From: a virus
IMG/VR virus record: IMGVR_UViG_3300021197_000245
Span: 1-64,000 of that record
Strand: one strand, 5' to 3'
Length of the DNA stretch: 64,000 nucleotides
Under the pieces are notes generated by a model, which worked only from the letters and a program-made list of their open reading frames with translations, had not been told where the DNA came from and did not search any database. Shown in pieces: positions 60,532 to 64,000 of the stretch. Position 1 is the first letter of the stretch. Every line of letters begins with the position of its first letter. The position numbers were made by a program, and so were the translations under genes.

Positions 60532-60710
60532 TATTCATTCTCCCATTTCTTGATTTGTTCTAGTAGTTGTTCGGCATACTCATACCTACCGATGATAATG
60601 TCATCTGTACCATCGGTTACTTCTTCATCTCCGTCTATTATTGGTTGGCTACTAGAGATTTCTCCCTCTAGCATTTGCTTGATCTTATTGACCATTGGTT
60701 TGTATCGCAT
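60531..60710 (-). CDS. Small acidic protein, 59 aa
   Basis: A 59-residue acidic protein (MVNKIKQMLEGEI, then DGDEEVTDGTDD and EYAEQLLEQIKKW). The ATG at 60710 overlaps the previous stop (TAATG) and has GGAGGAG upstream, so it is preferred to the in-frame ATG at 60782 inside the neighbour. The function is unknown. Confidence 0.65.
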   Translation of the reverse strand: MRYKPMVNKIKQMLEGEISSSQPIIDGDEEVTDGTDDIIIGRYEYAEQLLEQIKKWENE

Positions 60711-61765
60711 TACTTCTCCTCCGTGTTGGTTAGTATCTGTGCCTTGATTGTCTTGTTGAACCCACATATCTTGTTGATCCAACGATTGTAATGTGCTCTG
60801 AACTTCTTACGTTCTGACTCATGCTCGTCGAACAATACAGAGTCAAGCAACATATTCCATGCCATGTGCATACGCATTGGATGTTCCTCGTCTTCCATGA
60901 TGATAAGTGCCTGCTCGGGTTTTGGCTCGTACCCCCAAACGTGTTGGTTTTCTTTCACCCACCCTTGTTCTCGTGCATACTCAAGCAACTCTTCTCTCTT
61001 CAACTGGGCAAGATTGTGTTTGGCTTGGTATCTGTCTTGCGATACTGGATCGCCATAGCTATATTGAAAATTCTCAAGGTGTTCCCGAAACATAGGTGCC
61101 ATGACAAGTAACCAAGAATAGTATGAGTCCATAGCTGGCTTGAACTTCTTCTTACGTTCTTTGTCAACTAGCACACGTGGTGGAACAAACGTAAACGAGT
61201 TTGTACGTATCTTCCAACCCTCGCCTGGGACCCTCGTGAACTCAAGATACTTGCAATCATCTTTCTGCACAGTGGTCTTATCTCTATGCCAACCCCAAGA
61301 ATAGTAGTCACTCTTTGGCAGGAAGTATCGCACACCATTTAAGATGACGAACTGCTTGCCGTTGTCCACAACAAAATTTAACTCCCTTGGTAATGCTCGC
61401 TCCAAGAATGAGTATCTGCCATTGTGTGCACCACTGCCCGATCCATTACGTACACGCAGTGTCTCTGTGCCATCAATATTTAGTGTCCACATGATAGGTG
61501 CAAGTGCCTTGCAAGCCTCCATGGGTAAATCTTTTCCATGATAATGATGCTCACTGTATTGGATTGGGTCACCCATGTCGCCATCGTAGTAGGCATAGCA
61601 GTTATCTGAGAACTTGTGTATACGCTCATACTTACGACGTCTGTCGCCGAGTGGTCGTACATCATTCTCAAGTGTGTGTTGCTTACTGACGACTGGATTG
61701 ATACTGTTGTAGTGCGTGGCTACTGCACTGAAAATAGCTAGCCTTGGCATATCATATATTGACAT
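60710..61765 (-). CDS. Hypothetical protein, 351 aa
   Basis: A 351-residue protein rich in Tyr, Trp and His with no recognised domain. The ATG at 61765 is chosen because AAAGGAG lies 7 bases upstream; the frame is open to 61852. A TGTAGTG/CACTACA hairpin (61786-61802) is just upstream of this site. It is part of the uncharacterised gene run. Confidence 0.65.
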   Translation of the reverse strand: MSIYDMPRLAIFSAVATHYNSINPVVSKQHTLENDVRPLGDRRRKYERIHKFSDNCYAYYDGDMGDPIQYSEHHYHGKDLPMEACKALAPIMWTLNIDGTETLRVRNGSGSGAHNGRYSFLERALPRELNFVVDNGKQFVILNGVRYFLPKSDYYSWGWHRDKTTVQKDDCKYLEFTRVPGEGWKIRTNSFTFVPPRVLVDKERKKKFKPAMDSYYSWLLVMAPMFREHLENFQYSYGDPVSQDRYQAKHNLAQLKREELLEYAREQGWVKENQHVWGYEPKPEQALIIMEDEEHPMRMHMAWNMLLDSVLFDEHESERKKFRAHYNRWINKICGFNKTIKAQILTNTEEK

Positions 61766-62312
61766 GTTTAGTCTCCTTTGTTTTTTGTAGTGTCTCACTA
61801 CAGTTTTGGTTGTTGTAATAGTCTTGTCTTGTCGTGTTACATGTGAGGTCATCTGTTAACTCCCACACCATGCGAACACCGACTTCTTGTTCTAGGTTCT
61901 CTACCATCATCTGACTTAGATATGATTCGCTCCCATAACATTCTTCTTCGGTGTCGTCATGTTCTTCGCCACCACGCACAAATCTGTATGCGTAAGTGAA
62001 ATTTTCTCGCTCGTTGGCAAACTGCTTACACACTGTAGCTATGTGTAAGTACGCTTGTATGTCTTTATACTCGTTGTAAAACTTCCAACCAAAGTAATCG
62101 AGACGCATGATAAAACACGTCGTGTCACTATCCAATGCCCAATCGTGGAATGTCCAGTTGCCGTCGTTGTCAACCAAGTCATCGTCGAGGTTTGTCTGAA
62201 ATGGATTGAGTTCTTGCACACGTGGGTCTAGCCGATATACGGCTAGTACCTCTTTCATGTCTTGCAATGTCTCGAACGCAACGACTATGATGCCGTCTGA
62301 TCTATACCCCAT
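61752..62312 (-). CDS. Hypothetical protein, 186 aa
   Basis: A 186-residue acidic protein of unknown function (GYRSDGIIVVAFETLQDMKE start, NWTFHDWALDSDTTCFIMRL, later DDTEEECYGSE). The ATG at 62312 follows GGAGAG; the upstream extension to 62405 overlaps the neighbour entirely and is not conserved-looking. It may be a small enzyme or binding protein; no motif is decisive. Confidence 0.65.
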   Translation of the reverse strand: MGYRSDGIIVVAFETLQDMKEVLAVYRLDPRVQELNPFQTNLDDDLVDNDGNWTFHDWALDSDTTCFIMRLDYFGWKFYNEYKDIQAYLHIATVCKQFANERENFTYAYRFVRGGEEHDDTEEECYGSESYLSQMMVENLEQEVGVRMVWELTDDLTCNTTRQDYYNNQNCSETLQKTKETKHVNI

Positions 62313-62484
62313 TGTCTTCTCTCCACCATAGGATAAGCTGTTGCTGTGCGTGTTCCTTTGCCATGTCGCCCAGTTCCTGCTTGATCTTCTTGAGTGCTTG
62401 ACCATTGGTCATACCCTCGTTGGTTAATAGATGATGCAGTAACTCCTCTGCATCGGTGAGTATGTTCTTTATTCTATGTGACAT
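62302..62484 (-). CDS. Small helical protein, 60 aa
   Basis: A 60-residue helical protein (ILTDAEELLHHLLTNEG, then ALKKIKQELGDMAKEHAQQQ) with a GGAGG ribosome binding site in the previous gene's last codons. The function is unknown. Confidence 0.65.
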   Translation of the reverse strand: MSHRIKNILTDAEELLHHLLTNEGMTNGQALKKIKQELGDMAKEHAQQQLILWWREDNGV

Positions 62485-62767
62485 TTGTACCTCCTTTATA
62501 ATATATCACTTGAAACTTATGTAGTGTATGTAACTCCTCTTCCGTCACATTCATTACGTCTTCCACCCAAACAACTTTGTCGCCATACCAAAAATCGCTT
62601 TGGTCTTCATTCTCATGCTCTGCAAAATTGTAATCGTGAAACTCGGATAGTATCGTCAAGTCTGTGATTTTATCTTCATCATAGTCTTGTTTTGTAAAGG
62701 TTTCATAGTAACCCCACATCTCATACTCATCCTCGCCAGTACTAGTTTTTAATCTATATAAAATCAT
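62474..62767 (-). CDS. Small acidic protein, 97 aa
   Basis: A 97-residue, very acidic and aromatic protein (YEMWGYYETFTKQDYDEDK, then HENEDQSDFWYGD). It starts right after the VWA gene's stop. Such composition is seen in DNA-mimic or adaptor proteins but also in unrelated ones, so no function is assigned. Confidence 0.65.
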   Translation of the reverse strand: MILYRLKTSTGEDEYEMWGYYETFTKQDYDEDKITDLTILSEFHDYNFAEHENEDQSDFWYGDKVVWVEDVMNVTEEELHTLHKFQVIYYKGGTNVT

Positions 62768-63997
62768 TTATAACTCCCTTGATTTTACGTGAACGTGTGT
62801 GCCTACGTCGGGCACAGTTCCCTCATTGTCGATGATACACCACAAGATCGGACATGCCCACTTGCCCCAACTGCCACCTAGATAGCCGTCGGTCAATACG
62901 ATACATGCTTGAGGTTTGACACCCTCCTTGGTCATGTACTCGGGAACACACTCAATCATTGTGCCACCACCACCTTTTGGTTTGGTTGACTTGACCAAGT
63001 CATCGAGCTCGTGCAACTCATACTTCTCGTCACCACACACTTCTGTGTCCCAATACAGTATACGTACTTTCTCGGGGTGGACTGTGTCGCATATCTCTTT
63101 GACTTCTGTAAGAAACCTAGACAGTTCGGGTTGACCGATCGAGCCACTCGTGTCGATAGCAATGACCAACTCGCCAATGCTCTCGGATATCCCACTCGGC
63201 ATATACACACCTGCCGATATGTACCGTCTGTTAGGACGTTGCCACGTGGAGTAATCACTGCCAGTACATGTAGTGACAACGAACTCCCTCAACACTTCTC
63301 GCCAGTCAATCTGTGGTTTGAGCAGATCGACCAAGTCACGATCGCCACCCGAACCAGTCTTGCCAGCAATCAACGCACCTTGACGTATCGCCTCGTCAAT
63401 GTCTCGAGCCAAGTCATTCTGTTCTTGTGGGGACAACTCTTTTGCCCCATCCCAGTCATGTTGGTCAAACGATCCTTGTAGTGAGTCACTACCACTTTCG
63501 CCATCGATACCAGTGCCGTTGCCTTGAGTTGGCTGATCTTCGCCACTCTCCTTGCGAGCATGATAGACTTGAGCCGTGTCCATGCCACGATACTTCTCGT
63601 CGAAACAACCATTGGTAAGTTCCCCAGTCATAGTAGCAAAGCCGTCCTTGTTGTCATCACGTAGCTTGACGTTGATAACATAGTCCATGCAGATGTTAGC
63701 CTCATCGGGATTGATGTCGGCTATCCATTTCCACGTGGTAAGATGTTTGTACAACTTGTGATAACTCTCGTGCAGTATGAGAAACCGTAACTCTGCATCG
63801 TTTAGCTTAGATACAAACTCACGGTTGTACATCTCGTCCTTGCCATTGGTACAAGCCGTTGGTATCGAGGGATCATCAATCACAGTACGATCCCCCAGCA
63901 TAAGTATGCCAGCGAGTGCGACATACTTTGGGTTTTGCATAATTGAGATGACGGCTTTCTGCACACGTTGCTCTGCCGTCAACTGTTCACTTGTCAT
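62768..63997 (-). CDS. Metallopeptidase-VWA protein (DUF2201-like)
   Basis: A 409-residue protein. The N-terminal part has HESYH at 76-80, an HExxH-type zinc motif, in LRFLILHESYHKLYKH. A Gly/Ser/Asp-rich linker (~150-190) follows. The C-terminal VWA-like domain has a MIDAS sequence DTSGS (282-286), a GGGGT near 337-341 and a later LTDG. Both domains together match the DUF2201 pair (PF13203 and PF09967), which usually works with a MoxR-type AAA+ ATPase. No such ATPase is in the window. The start ATG is three bases from the window edge. Confidence 0.8.
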   Translation of the reverse strand: MTSEQLTAEQRVQKAVISIMQNPKYVALAGILMLGDRTVIDDPSIPTACTNGKDEMYNREFVSKLNDAELRFLILHESYHKLYKHLTTWKWIADINPDEANICMDYVINVKLRDDNKDGFATMTGELTNGCFDEKYRGMDTAQVYHARKESGEDQPTQGNGTGIDGESGSDSLQGSFDQHDWDGAKELSPQEQNDLARDIDEAIRQGALIAGKTGSGGDRDLVDLLKPQIDWREVLREFVVTTCTGSDYSTWQRPNRRYISAGVYMPSGISESIGELVIAIDTSGSIGQPELSRFLTEVKEICDTVHPEKVRILYWDTEVCGDEKYELHELDDLVKSTKPKGGGGTMIECVPEYMTKEGVKPQACIVLTDGYLGGSWGKWACPILWCIIDNEGTVPDVGTHVHVKSREL

Positions 63998-64000
63998 AAA

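Overview
The window reads as one continuous stretch of a tailed marine bacteriophage genome, most likely a podovirus. It has a large terminase with no tail sheath, tape measure or baseplate genes. Instead there is an ~800-residue P22-type portal, a gp4-like adaptor, a gp10-like needle/stabiliser, several peptidase-S74 fibres and a run of very large proteins of the ejection (internal virion) type. The combination of a T7-like family A DNA polymerase, a PrimPol-DUF927 primase-helicase, a viral GroES and a gene-transfer-agent-type 3TM holin resembles, from memory, the HMO-2011-like phages of marine Alphaproteobacteria. That placement is an inference and was not tested. No integrase, rRNA, convincing tRNA or CRISPR array was seen.

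Layout. (1) Bases 1-4110, plus strand: AT-rich small genes, probably early or accessory, in short units separated by strong intrinsic terminators. Recognisable are a possibly truncated Gp88/DUF7227-like protein and a DUF932 protein. (2) Bases 4057-4678: the only gene-free stretch over 300 bp, full of palindromes and ending in a good sigma70-like promoter for terL. (3) Bases 4679-16068: packaging and head module: TerL, a polyvalent protein (DUF6884-like plus ADP-ribosyltransferase-like), portal, an extra holin cassette, GroES, scaffold, decoration-like protein and major capsid protein. (4) Bases 16097-19988: terminator/promoter, virion proteins, a cluster of tiny very basic proteins, and head-tail adaptors. 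(5) Bases 19998-27572: fibre cluster with paralogous trimeric fibres. (6) Bases 27581-30410: lysis module with small membrane proteins, an EF-hand membrane protein, a second holin and a GH24 lysozyme. (7) Bases 30392-49243: tail hub/needle and giant ejection proteins of 1737, 643 and 2391 aa, the last carrying a zincin metallopeptidase motif. (8) Bases 49240-63997, minus strand: replication and recombination genes (primase-helicase, SSB, Gam-like protein, SNF2 helicase, RecB-like nuclease, Pol I, VRR-NUC) and a run of uncharacterised genes ending in a metallopeptidase-VWA protein at the window edge.

The two arms converge tail to tail with a 4-nt overlap at 49240-49243. Genes are packed with ATGA/TAATG junctions, so translational coupling is likely throughout. 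The most unusual signals are the polyvalent ART protein beside terL, the duplicated holin cassette, a terminator whose loop carries the next promoter's -35 box, a three-way-junction inverted repeat at 59307-59375, and an operator-like palindrome inside a promoter at 53682-53711. All family names come from recognition of motifs and not from a database search.
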